From the NCBI GenBank assembly GCA_014730235.1, contig WJIO01000072.1, forward strand, positions 1-12,905: DNA of 12,905 nt, written 5' to 3'. Source of the DNA: Candidatus Poribacteria bacterium (lineage in GTDB: Bacteria; Poribacteria; DTPJ01; WJIO01). The position numbers and the translations under genes are program-made. Shown piece by piece: positions 7,174-12,905 of this stretch (positions are counted from its first letter, which is position 1; each line of letters begins with the position of its first letter). The notes under the pieces are model-generated. The model saw nothing but the letters and a program-made list of their open reading frames with translations, was not told where the DNA came from and did not search any database.

Positions 7174-7296
7174 TAATCGTTAAAAAATGGATATAATTTA
7201 GTTGTCATTCCTGCTTTAGCAGGAATGACAAATTTTGTAATTTACCATAATTATAAAGGTATTTTCTAAACACATTTTTCATTTTTTAACGATTAC
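7173..7296. repeat. 124-bp MITE-like element with perfect 17-bp terminal inverted repeats
   Basis: GTAATCGTTAAAAAATG (7173-7189) and its exact reverse complement (7280-7296) bracket 90 nt. Inside is a perfect hairpin with arms TTGTCATTCCTGCT (7202-7215) and AGCAGGAATGACAA (7218-7231). The terminal repeats differ from those of copies A, B, D and E, but the hairpin arms are the same. The element fills the gap between two convergent coding regions and could act as a bidirectional terminator (inference). It holds no open frame of note. Confidence 0.75.
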
Positions 7297-7303
7297 AAGA
7301 TAA

Positions 7304-9157
7304 CTAAATATTCCATAGCAACTTTATACGGGCACTGGAGTAACTTTCAAGAACATTCTCTCCTGTCGAACATTTATGCCACCATATATCTGCATACCTG
7401 CCGTCTTCCACTTTCAATGTATCCAAGTTATATTTATGCCAGGGTGATAATTTAACATTTGTGGTATAACGATAGCGATTGCCGTCGGGCTTAAATAATT
7501 CAAGATAAGAGACATTCAGACAGCCATCATCACAAGCATGAACCAGCATCTTGAAACTCCGACCTGCGGTTGTTTTTCCCACTACCACAGCATAATTCAG
7601 TAGTTTAGAGGAAACAGGACGCGTGTTCAGGGTTATCCTTCTGATTTGGTATAAATCCAGATCTGCAAAGTCAAAGGCGATATATATACCGGCCCTGTTT
7701 CGGGGAACCAGATTATTATTACCAAGAATTGAAGACTGCCACCAGAAATCAGCGTCCATACTGGTTTCCCTGCCGCTGTCCAGATCGCAGAGGTAATTTT
7801 TCCTTATAATCAGGGATTCTCTTTCCAGATGCACGCTTCCATCTTCATTATAAACCCGAATATTTTTCAAAAGCAGATTTTCTCCCGCATATGCTTCGCA
7901 TACAGCATAACGTCCATGAGAAGTGCGCATGAAAAGCACAGCCGCACCCAGCTTATCCCGGCTGATCTTTCCTGTTTCATAAGGGGCCTGCCTGAGACTG
8001 CGTGAAAGAGTATTACCATTTTTCTCCGGTAATACACTGTCCACCACAAAACCGTATTTAAAGCACGATCTGGCCAGGTTATAATGTAAATAGGCATATC
8101 CATTGTGTCCCCAACCCCTTCCCCAGCTATTTTTTACAATAAAATACTGCTCAAGACTATTGTAACCCACAAGCAGCATGGCATGTCCACCCAGACCCAG
8201 TGGTTTACCATTGGAAGCCAGAACCGGATCCAGGATGCCGTCGTTGTCCTTATCATCCCATGACACCCACGTACCGATAACGATGTTATAACCCTTTTGC
8301 AGAAGCGATTCCAGGTATTTGGTGTTTTTGATGCTTTCACCTTCCAACCCCCTATCGGTTATAATTTTGTAAGCATTCGGCATGTAACCATATATGGTCT
8401 TCTCCTCATATCCCCGGGGAGGAGCATAAGTTTTATTCTTAACCATCTGGTTAATGGTATATTGGCTTGTTATGTATGGCCAGTGCTTCTCTTCACATAC
8501 TTTACCATCCGAGCGGGATAAAAGCTTTGCGGCGTCTGTGGTTCTCAGACCGCTGTTATAGTTGTGAGGTCGGTTCATGAATTCGTTGAATTTGTAATGG
8601 GCGCATTGTTCCGAAAGGTCGTCAGGTATATGGTCAAAGGATTCCATAAGACCCAATGACGCATGAGCCACGCATGTTCCACGATAGCCCTGGTTTTTCA
8701 CTGAGGACTGGGAAGGTCTGTGATCTACTATTGGTGGAAGAGGGGAAAGATCATTTTCGGATTCTGATTCATCAGAAGATATTTCATCAACTTCGTAATA
8801 CGGCATAAGGTCTCTGGTTTTTTCATCAACTATCTTTGCCGCGTCTTTATCATATTCCATTTCCTCTGGCTCATAATCAAACTCATCAGCCGGTATAAGG
8901 GGAACTTCAGATATTTCAATTTCTTCTTTTTCCGGCTGGCTGCAATCCAATGATGTATCAGCTTCATATTCCTGACCGGCTTTATCAATATCCAGCTTCC
9001 CGGCCAGGGCTTTATCAGATTTCCTGAAGATGCGAAATACAATATTCCCATCTTTGTTTGTAAAACGCTCGTTTATTTCATCATCACTAAGCTTTTTGGC
9101 TTTTGATGTTATTGCCTTTTTCTGTTTATCTGTCAGCGTTTCCCAGGGTTCACTCAT
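7304..9157 (-). CDS. Papain-family (C1A) cysteine protease with acidic N-terminal region and duplicated C-terminal domain
   Basis: 617 residues. Catalytic residues are in order: Q156 in VKNQGYRGTC, nucleophile C162, H325 in GGHAMLLVGY and N343 in VKNSWGRGWG. The preceding ~140 residues are very rich in Asp and Glu (about 75-135) and probably form a pro-region or linker. No signal peptide or membrane segment is seen at the start. The start at 9157 has AGGAG 8 to 9 nt upstream on the minus strand. A DKDNDGILD loop (302-310) between the Cys and His parts looks like a calcium-binding insertion. The C-terminal 230 residues contain two related ~85-residue repeats (about 403-488 and 520-607), each with LxxAV, a DG turn (439-440, 558-559) and a (D)A-D-[FI]-WW motif (469-473, 589-593). 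It stands alone and opposite in strand to the sugar operons. Physiological substrate unknown. Confidence 0.87.
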   Translation of the reverse strand: MSEPWETLTDKQKKAITSKAKKLSDDEINERFTNKDGNIVFRIFRKSDKALAGKLDIDKAGQEYEADTSLDCSQPEKEEIEISEVPLIPADEFDYEPEEMEYDKDAAKIVDEKTRDLMPYYEVDEISSDESESENDLSPLPPIVDHRPSQSSVKNQGYRGTCVAHASLGLMESFDHIPDDLSEQCAHYKFNEFMNRPHNYNSGLRTTDAAKLLSRSDGKVCEEKHWPYITSQYTINQMVKNKTYAPPRGYEEKTIYGYMPNAYKIITDRGLEGESIKNTKYLESLLQKGYNIVIGTWVSWDDKDNDGILDPVLASNGKPLGLGGHAMLLVGYNSLEQYFIVKNSWGRGWGHNGYAYLHYNLARSCFKYGFVVDSVLPEKNGNTLSRSLRQAPYETGKISRDKLGAAVLFMRTSHGRYAVCEAYAGENLLLKNIRVYNEDGSVHLERESLIIRKNYLCDLDSGRETSMDADFWWQSSILGNNNLVPRNRAGIYIAFDFADLDLYQIRRITLNTRPVSSKLLNYAVVVGKTTAGRSFKMLVHACDDGCLNVSYLELFKPDGNRYRYTTNVKLSPWHKYNLDTLKVEDGRYADIWWHKCSTGENVLESYSSARIKLLWNI

Positions 9158-9201
9158 ATCAATGTCTCCTGTGCAAATTTTATAATGTATTTAATTTATC
9201 A

Positions 9202-9280
9202 GTTCTTCTGACTTGAGTGTGGAAATGAAAATAAAATTGTCTAAACAACTGAAAATTTCACCACTTAAACCTGAATAAAC
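9202..9280. repeat. MITE-like element, copy D, short and degenerate
   Basis: GTTCTTCTGACTTGAGTGTGG in two parts (GTTCTTCTGAC at 9202-9212, TTGAGTGTGG at 9213-9222) resembles the left end of copy A. The stretch ending at 9280 (CCACTTAAACCTGAATAAAC, 9261-9280) resembles its right end. The TTGTCATTCCTGC hairpin is missing, leaving about 38 nt between the ends. It lies 44 nt and more upstream of the protease start and may overlap that gene's promoter. The terminal repeats pair only with a gap, so this copy is less certain than A or E. Confidence 0.45.
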
Positions 9281-9288
9281 AATCTGCC

Positions 9289-9316
9289 TGTCATTATAAG
9301 CAGAATGAAGAATCTC
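9289..9316. repeat. Degenerate short palindromic repeat
   Basis: TGTCATTATAAGCAGAATGA followed by AGAATCTC resembles the dispersed bacterial repeat I remember as TGTCATTCTGAGCGGAGCGAAGAATCTC. It is imperfect and could be chance. The rest of 9158-9367, between the divergent genes, shows nothing else I can name. Confidence 0.3.
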
Positions 9317-9367
9317 ATTTCCATTGATACTTATCTATGGTAAAGGGTCAAAATGTGAACATGGCTC

Positions 9368-9396
9368 TTGATCTCCCAGGAAAACATACTTATAAT
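9368..9396 (+). promoter_or_regulatory. Sigma-70-like promoter for the amidohydrolase pair
   Basis: TTGATC (9368-9373), a 17-nt spacer and a consensus TATAAT (9391-9396). Transcription would start near 9403, just before the ribosome binding site at 9406, so the leader is very short. The -35 box coincides with a TTG that could open the frame earlier, which argues that the TTG is not the start codon. Confidence 0.65.
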
Positions 9397-9405
9397 ATCT
9401 CAGCG

Positions 9406-9411
9406 AAAGGA
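9406..9411 (+). promoter_or_regulatory. Ribosome binding site that fixes the first amidohydrolase start
   Basis: AAAGGA with a 7-nt spacer before ATG 9419. From this ATG the protein begins MIIDSHIHI, which is the normal N-terminus of the family. The 17 extra residues from the TTG at 9368 look like non-coding sequence. Confidence 0.75.
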
Positions 9412-9418
9412 AACAAAT

Positions 9419-10162
9419 ATGATAATAGATTCCCACATTCACATCACCCACACAGAGCCTATAGAAAACCTTCTGGAACATGCCGATATATCAGGAGTAG
9501 AAAAACTTATTGTTTCATCCCTGGGCGTAAGGGGATACATAAGCTATCCCACAGTTGAGGAAGTCAGAGGGGCCAATGATCTGGTTATAGATGCAGTAAA
9601 CAGCTTTCCGGATCGGGTTATAGGAATTTGCTATGTCAACCCAAGGCATTATCAGGAATCCCAGGAAGAACTTAAAAGATGTATAGCAGGGGGGCCTATG
9701 GTAGGAATAAAGCTGTGGATAGCCGCAAAAGCCAGCGAAATCTGCGTTGAACCCATAGCAGAGAAGGCAGTAGAACTGGACGTCCCTATACTACAACACG
9801 CATGGAACAAGACCACAGGAAACATGGAGGACGAATCCAACACAGAGGATGTGGCAGAACTTGCCCGTAAATATCCCGAACTCAGGCTTCATATGGCCCA
9901 TCTATACGGCGCAGGATTTAATGGTATAGCCCGGATCGCACCATACCCCAATATTTATGTTGATACTGGAGGAGGAGAACCAGAAGCAGGTATACTTGAA
10001 CACGCCGTTAAGAATCTAGGAGCAGAACGTATATTATTTGGTTCTGATGCTCCCGGCAGAGGCTTTGACGTCCAGTTAGGAAAGGTATTAGGAGCTGATA
10101 TTCCTGAACAGACAAAGCAAAAGATTTTACATATAAACACTGCAAAGGTTTATAAATTATGA
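9419..10162 (+). CDS. Amidohydrolase-2 family metal-dependent hydrolase (lactonase/decarboxylase type)
   Basis: 247 residues, a compact TIM barrel of the PF04909 type. Characterised relatives include 2-pyrone-4,6-dicarboxylate lactonase, aldonolactonases and ACMS decarboxylase. The metal site is complete: H6 and H8 in DSHIHI, K98 in GIKLW, H127 in LQHAW, H158 and H161 in RLHMAHLYG, and D210 in FGSDAPG. It is the first gene of a two-gene operon with its own strong promoter, and its stop overlaps the next start by 4 bp (ATGA, 10159-10162). In this neighbourhood lactonase activity on a sugar lactone is the most economical idea, but sequence alone does not separate lactonase, decarboxylase and hydratase. 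No signal peptide. Confidence 0.85.
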   Translation: MIIDSHIHITHTEPIENLLEHADISGVEKLIVSSLGVRGYISYPTVEEVRGANDLVIDAVNSFPDRVIGICYVNPRHYQESQEELKRCIAGGPMVGIKLWIAAKASEICVEPIAEKAVELDVPILQHAWNKTTGNMEDESNTEDVAELARKYPELRLHMAHLYGAGFNGIARIAPYPNIYVDTGGGEPEAGILEHAVKNLGAERILFGSDAPGRGFDVQLGKVLGADIPEQTKQKILHINTAKVYKL

Positions 10163-10935
10163 TTGATATAAATACATACACAGGTAGCTGGCCCTACCGC
10201 CCGTTAAAATATTCTCGGCTAACTGATTTACAACAAATGCTTAACTCCCATGGCATACAGAAGGCTTTGGTTTCGCCAATAGAAGGTATGTTCTATGACG
10301 ATCCCCAGCTTGCTAACGAAGAGCTTTACAAAGCTATAAAAAAATCACACCAGCTTTTGCCGGTAGCTGTAATTGACCCCAGCATGACAAATTGGTCCCA
10401 GAGTATGGAAAAATGCTTTATTGAGATGAAATTCATCGCTTTGAAGCTGCATCCGAACTATCATGGTTACAGCTTATCCCATGATAGCGTATACCAAATG
10501 CTCGAGCTGGCTGGTCAGACGAATAAGCCGGTTATAATACAGATGCGAATACAGGATATTAGAGCACAAAGCGATTTGGCAAGAGCAGAAGATGTAAGTA
10601 TTCAACAGGTGATCGGAGTTGTCCGGGATCATCCAAACACCGGATTCATACTTGGTGGTATAAAATGGGTAGAAGCCGCAGTATCATCTCAGGATATAAA
10701 AGAACTGGAAAACCTGTGGCTGGATATATCAAACCTTGAATACATGGGTGGTCTGAGACGCATGATCCAGTTATACGGCCCGCAAAAACTGGTTTTTGGA
10801 ACTCATGCCCCCTTCTTTGTTGTCAGGTCAGCCATCCTTAAGCTTCAGGCTGCCGGTCTGTCAGAAGAGGAAAGAAAAAATATAACAATAGGCAACGCTC
10901 AAACGGTCTTAAAAAACATGCTTATTCAGGTTTAA
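10159..10935 (+). CDS. Amidohydrolase-2 homologue lacking metal ligands
   Basis: 258 residues with the same fold and size as the gene before it, which it overlaps by 4 bp. Each metal-ligand position is changed: HxH becomes N5-T-Y7 (MIDINTYTG), the QHxW histidine becomes M129 (IIQMR), HxxH becomes L165-G-G-I168 (FILGGI), and FGSD becomes FGTH (H216). The scaffold is retained: LKLHPN with K96, the IIQ strand, the DISN segment and FGTHAPF. The frame is intact and full length, so it is not a pseudogene. Most likely it is a non-catalytic partner or pseudoenzyme of the upstream protein, or a metal-independent enzyme. A weak AAGG lies at 10145-10148, so translational coupling is likely. Confidence 0.8.
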   Translation: MIDINTYTGSWPYRPLKYSRLTDLQQMLNSHGIQKALVSPIEGMFYDDPQLANEELYKAIKKSHQLLPVAVIDPSMTNWSQSMEKCFIEMKFIALKLHPNYHGYSLSHDSVYQMLELAGQTNKPVIIQMRIQDIRAQSDLARAEDVSIQQVIGVVRDHPNTGFILGGIKWVEAAVSSQDIKELENLWLDISNLEYMGGLRRMIQLYGPQKLVFGTHAPFFVVRSAILKLQAAGLSEEERKNITIGNAQTVLKNMLIQV

Positions 10936-10960
10936 ATGGGGAAATAATTTGATAGTTTTC

Positions 10961-11045
10961 CAGACATGTCATTCCTGCGAAGGCAGGAATCCAAAACTTG
11001 TGATGATACTCCTGGATTCCTGCCTTCGCAGGAATGACATGTTTG
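10961..11045. repeat. Long perfect hairpin (30-bp arms, 19-nt loop)
   Basis: Arms at 10964-10993 and 11013-11042 are exact reverse complements, and pairing extends 3 more positions outward with one G-T wobble. Each arm contains ATTCCTGCGAAGGCAGGAAT-type sequence, so each arm can also fold on itself. This is the widely dispersed CATTCCTGCGAAGGCAGGAATCC repeat family. It lies 28 nt after the stop of the amidohydrolase pair and 100 nt before the GH4 start. There is no U tract, so intrinsic termination is doubtful; RNA stabilisation is possible. Confidence 0.85.
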
Positions 11046-11132
11046 TGTGATTTGGATTTATTGAAAAAACCTCAAAGCTAATGTTAATTATGATTTTGTA
11101 TTGAAGATAAATGTAAATAGTTAAACTTATTT

Positions 11133-11136
11133 GGAG
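11133..11136 (+). promoter_or_regulatory. Ribosome binding site that fixes the GH4 start
   Basis: GGAG with a 9-nt spacer before ATG 11146. The frame is open from TTG 11131, but that codon overlaps the ribosome binding site. From 11146 the protein starts MNKKIVCLGGGSW, the normal dinucleotide-binding N-terminus. I see only weak promoter candidates between the hairpin and this gene. Confidence 0.75.
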
Positions 11137-11145
11137 ATATTAAAA

Positions 11146-12519
11146 ATGAACAAAAAAATTGTATGCTTAGGTGGCGGAAGCTGGTATTTTACCAGGGCTT
11201 TAGGCGATATGGTGGTCATGGAAGGACTGAAGGGAAGCGAGATAGCCCTTTATGATATTGATTATGAAAAATGCCAGGTCATGGCAAAACACGGCGCAAG
11301 GCTGGCCGAGGAAAGCGGAACAGGTATGAAGGTCAGAGCTTGTAAAGATCTTGCAGAGGCTCTGGACGGCGCGGACTTCGCCGTTTCGTCCATCGGTGGT
11401 TCCGGCGCGTCTGTGGGCGGTGTATACGGCACAAGCTATCATATACAGGACATGATAATCCCTGCCCGTTACGGCATATACCAGATCATCGGTGATACCA
11501 CAGGCCCGGCTGGTATGATGATGGGTCTGCGTAGTGTGCGTATATACGTTGATATATGCCATGAAATGGAGAAGCGCTGTCCCAATGTGGTGTTTCTGAA
11601 CCATTCAAATCCTATGGCCGTATTGTGCAGGGCCATGAAGAAGTATACAGACATTGAAAACATTGTGGGTATATGTCATGGCGTCCAGGGGGGTATTATG
11701 GGGGTGGCAAAAATACTGGACGTTTCCCCTCATGATCTGGATACTGTTTGGATCGGCACAAACCATTATTACTGGTTTACCCGTATGTGCAACCGGCAGG
11801 GGAAAGACCTGTATCCTGAATTCTGGCAGAAGGTGAAAGAGCGGGGCCCGGTGCCGGGGCAGATCATGACCCACAAGCTGTCGCAGATATACGGATACCA
11901 GATAACATATCCCCCTGATGATCATGTCATCGAGTTTTACCAGTTCCCGGCCCAGATTAAAAGCAGGGATGATATCCCCTACGGCCTTCTGGATCATGTT
12001 CACGGCACAAACTACGAAAAGCTGGAACTGCAAGAACATCCTGAACTCTCAGAGGCACAGAAAAAGGAGATGCGCCAGAAGCAGTTAAAAGATATGACCG
12101 AAGGACTGGCAAAGGTCAATCTGCCCGATGGGCCCTCTGATCCGCTTACAGGCGAGGGGCTTGGTAAGCTTATTGAAAACATAGCCCTGGGTAAGAGACA
12201 GGTGCATATCGTAAACATTCCTAACAAGGGGTCAGTGCCAAACCTGCCGGAACATGCTATCCTGGAAGTGGAAGGCGTTACCGATGCCTGCGGTGTCAGG
12301 GGATTATACATGGACAAAGCACCTGTATGGCTAAAGGGATTCCTGGAAAAGCGCATAGCGTGGCAGGAACTGGTGGCTGACGCAGGCGTAAAGGCCGATA
12401 AGAATCTGGCTTTACAGGCCTTACTGCTGGACGAAATGGCCATCCCGCCGGAGAAGTCCGAGACCATGCTGGATGAGCTTCTGGCGGCGTCAAAGGCTAT
12501 GCTGCCTCAATTTGATTAA
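11146..12519 (+). CDS. GH4 family NAD+/Mn2+-dependent glycosidase, alpha-glucuronidase/galacturonidase-like
   Basis: 457 residues, typical for GH4. These enzymes cleave glycosides by transient oxidation at C3 with bound NAD+ and a divalent metal. The N-terminal Rossmann motif is VCLGGGSWYFT. Other landmarks are GDTTGPAG, NHSNPM (152-157), and metal ligand candidates C177 (GICHGVQ) and H207 (GTNHYYW). The residues after the metal-binding cysteine define subgroups. As I recall, CHEV marks alpha-glucosidases, CHSV alpha-galactosidases, CDMP and CNVP the 6-phospho-glycosidases, and CHGx alpha-glucuronidases. CHGV here points to a non-phosphorylated uronic acid glycoside such as alpha-galacturonide (LplD-like), but this is a motif-level argument. 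Monocistronic in this window, with hairpin repeats on both sides. Confidence 0.9.
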   Translation: MNKKIVCLGGGSWYFTRALGDMVVMEGLKGSEIALYDIDYEKCQVMAKHGARLAEESGTGMKVRACKDLAEALDGADFAVSSIGGSGASVGGVYGTSYHIQDMIIPARYGIYQIIGDTTGPAGMMMGLRSVRIYVDICHEMEKRCPNVVFLNHSNPMAVLCRAMKKYTDIENIVGICHGVQGGIMGVAKILDVSPHDLDTVWIGTNHYYWFTRMCNRQGKDLYPEFWQKVKERGPVPGQIMTHKLSQIYGYQITYPPDDHVIEFYQFPAQIKSRDDIPYGLLDHVHGTNYEKLELQEHPELSEAQKKEMRQKQLKDMTEGLAKVNLPDGPSDPLTGEGLGKLIENIALGKRQVHIVNIPNKGSVPNLPEHAILEVEGVTDACGVRGLYMDKAPVWLKGFLEKRIAWQELVADAGVKADKNLALQALLLDEMAIPPEKSETMLDELLAASKAMLPQFD

Positions 12520-12535
12520 TCTTACCTTTGTCAAG

Positions 12536-12554
12536 AAAAGTGTTTGACTTTTTT
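12536..12554 (+). terminator. Weak intrinsic terminator after the GH4 gene
   Basis: AAAAGT (12536-12541) pairs with ACTTTT (12547-12552) around GTTTG, and GTCAA (12530-12534) can alternatively pair with TTGAC (12544-12548). Both end in a run of six T. Stems are short and AT-rich, so efficiency would be low. It lies 16 nt after the stop codon. Confidence 0.35.
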
Positions 12555-12572
12555 GTGATCATGATGTAGATT
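12544..12572 (+). promoter_or_regulatory. Possible sigma-70-like promoter
   Basis: TTGACT (12544-12549), a 17-nt spacer and TAGATT (12567-12572). It overlaps the weak terminator and points toward the gene expected after the window end, more than 330 nt downstream. No coding region of note follows before 12905. It may be chance. Confidence 0.25.
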
Positions 12573-12649
12573 ATGAGTAAGAATAGGAGCCAAGATTTAA
12601 TAAATTATACTTTTCACACTAAAATGTTTTTTTTAGACATCCGATTTCT

Positions 12650-12769
12650 GGCTCTCCCGGGTTTGGTATGGCAATAATTTGAAAATTTTCTCGGCTTGTT
12701 ATTGCCGCGCAGGCAGGAATGACAGTATAAAGGGTTTCTTATCTTTGCCACACTGAACCAGGAAGAACC
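12650..12769. repeat. MITE-like element, copy E, with 22-bp terminal inverted repeats
   Basis: The left end 12650-12671 (starts GGCTCTCCCGG) and right end 12748-12769 (ends GGAAGAACC) pair at 16 of 22 positions. Each matches the ends of copy A (right end versus A left end, 18 of 22). After the left end the A/T stretch TAATTTGAAAATTTTCTC is nearly the same as in copy A. The internal hairpin is shortened and decayed (TTGTTATTGCC and GGCAGGAATGACA around a few bases, about 12697-12724) and the 45-nt core is gone. The rest of 12520-12905 has no gene that I can see. Confidence 0.6.
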
Positions 12770-12800
12770 TAAAAATTTAAGAATATGGCTTTTTATATAT

Positions 12801-12826
12801 GTTATTCCTGACTCTGCAGGAATGAG
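12801..12826. repeat. Short hairpin repeat
   Basis: ATTCCTG (12804-12810) and CAGGAAT (12817-12823) with a 6-nt loop, in the context GTTATTCCTG...CAGGAATGAG. It is a decayed single unit of the TGTCATTCCTGC family, 32 nt outside the right end of copy E. Confidence 0.55.
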
Positions 12827-12895
12827 GAAAATGACAAAACTTTATAATCATTTTCCAGGCAATTAAAACGTTCAGAAGCAATCCGAAAACACGGC

Positions 12896-12900
12896 AGGAG
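12896..12900 (+). promoter_or_regulatory. Ribosome binding site at the window edge
   Basis: AGGAG followed by AAATA to the last base. Spacing suggests that a plus-strand gene begins within a few bases after the window. No part of it is visible. Confidence 0.4.
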
Positions 12901-12905
12901 AAATA

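Noticed and set aside
9158-9201. Promoter for the minus-strand protease (TATAAA-like box near 9180)
   Set aside because: A -10-like box can be drawn, but I found no convincing -35 at 16-18 nt, so I do not list it.
12012-12467. A 151-codon minus-strand open frame rich in Ser
   Set aside because: It is antisense to the C-terminal half of the GH4 gene with low-complexity composition; a shadow.

Overview
The window is an accessory carbohydrate-catabolism locus of a bacterium. All gene starts follow AGGAG-like ribosome binding sites, genes are closely packed, and the two promoters I can read have sigma-70 form. No rRNA, tRNA or other phylogenetic marker is present, so I do not assign a taxon. The gaps are rich in short palindromes built on TGTCATTCCTGC...GCAGGAATGACA, a repeat style I recall from deltaproteobacterial, Nitrospirae-like and candidate-phylum genomes. 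That is only a weak hint.

Layout. 1-378: repeats, then a promoter. 379-4420 (+): a tight three-gene operon with a GH36 alpha-galactosidase-like enzyme, a creatininase-family hydrolase and a COG3964-type (EF_0837/Atu3266-like) metallohydrolase. 4421-4599: a repeat copy. 4600-6713 (+): a SelA/DgaE-like PLP enzyme overlapping by 4 bp a Gfo/Idh/MocA oxidoreductase, followed by a wrecked metallophosphatase (6728-7173). 7173-7296: a small element with terminal inverted repeats between convergent genes. 7304-9157 (-): a papain-family (C1A) cysteine protease without a signal peptide. 9202-9316: degenerate repeats. 9419-10935 (+): two amidohydrolase-2 genes overlapping by 4 bp, the second without metal ligands. 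10961-11045: a very long perfect hairpin. 11146-12519 (+): a GH4 glycosidase. 12520-12905: repeats, ending in a ribosome binding site for a gene outside the window.

How the genes may work together (inference). Two glycosidases release a sugar, probably galacto-configured or uronic. A Gfo/Idh enzyme oxidises it, lactonase- or deacylase-type hydrolases open or deacylate the product, and the DgaE-like PLP enzyme eliminates ammonia or acts as an aldolase on an amino-sugar acid. This would be a non-phosphorylated oxidative route for an amino sugar or acylated sugar acid. No transporter, kinase or regulator is in the window, so the pathway is incomplete here. The protease looks like an unrelated insertion between the sugar operons.

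The most unusual DNA-level signal is a family of MITE-like elements with 22-bp terminal inverted repeats. Two copies carry the same 45-nt core in opposite orientations between identical palindromic arms.
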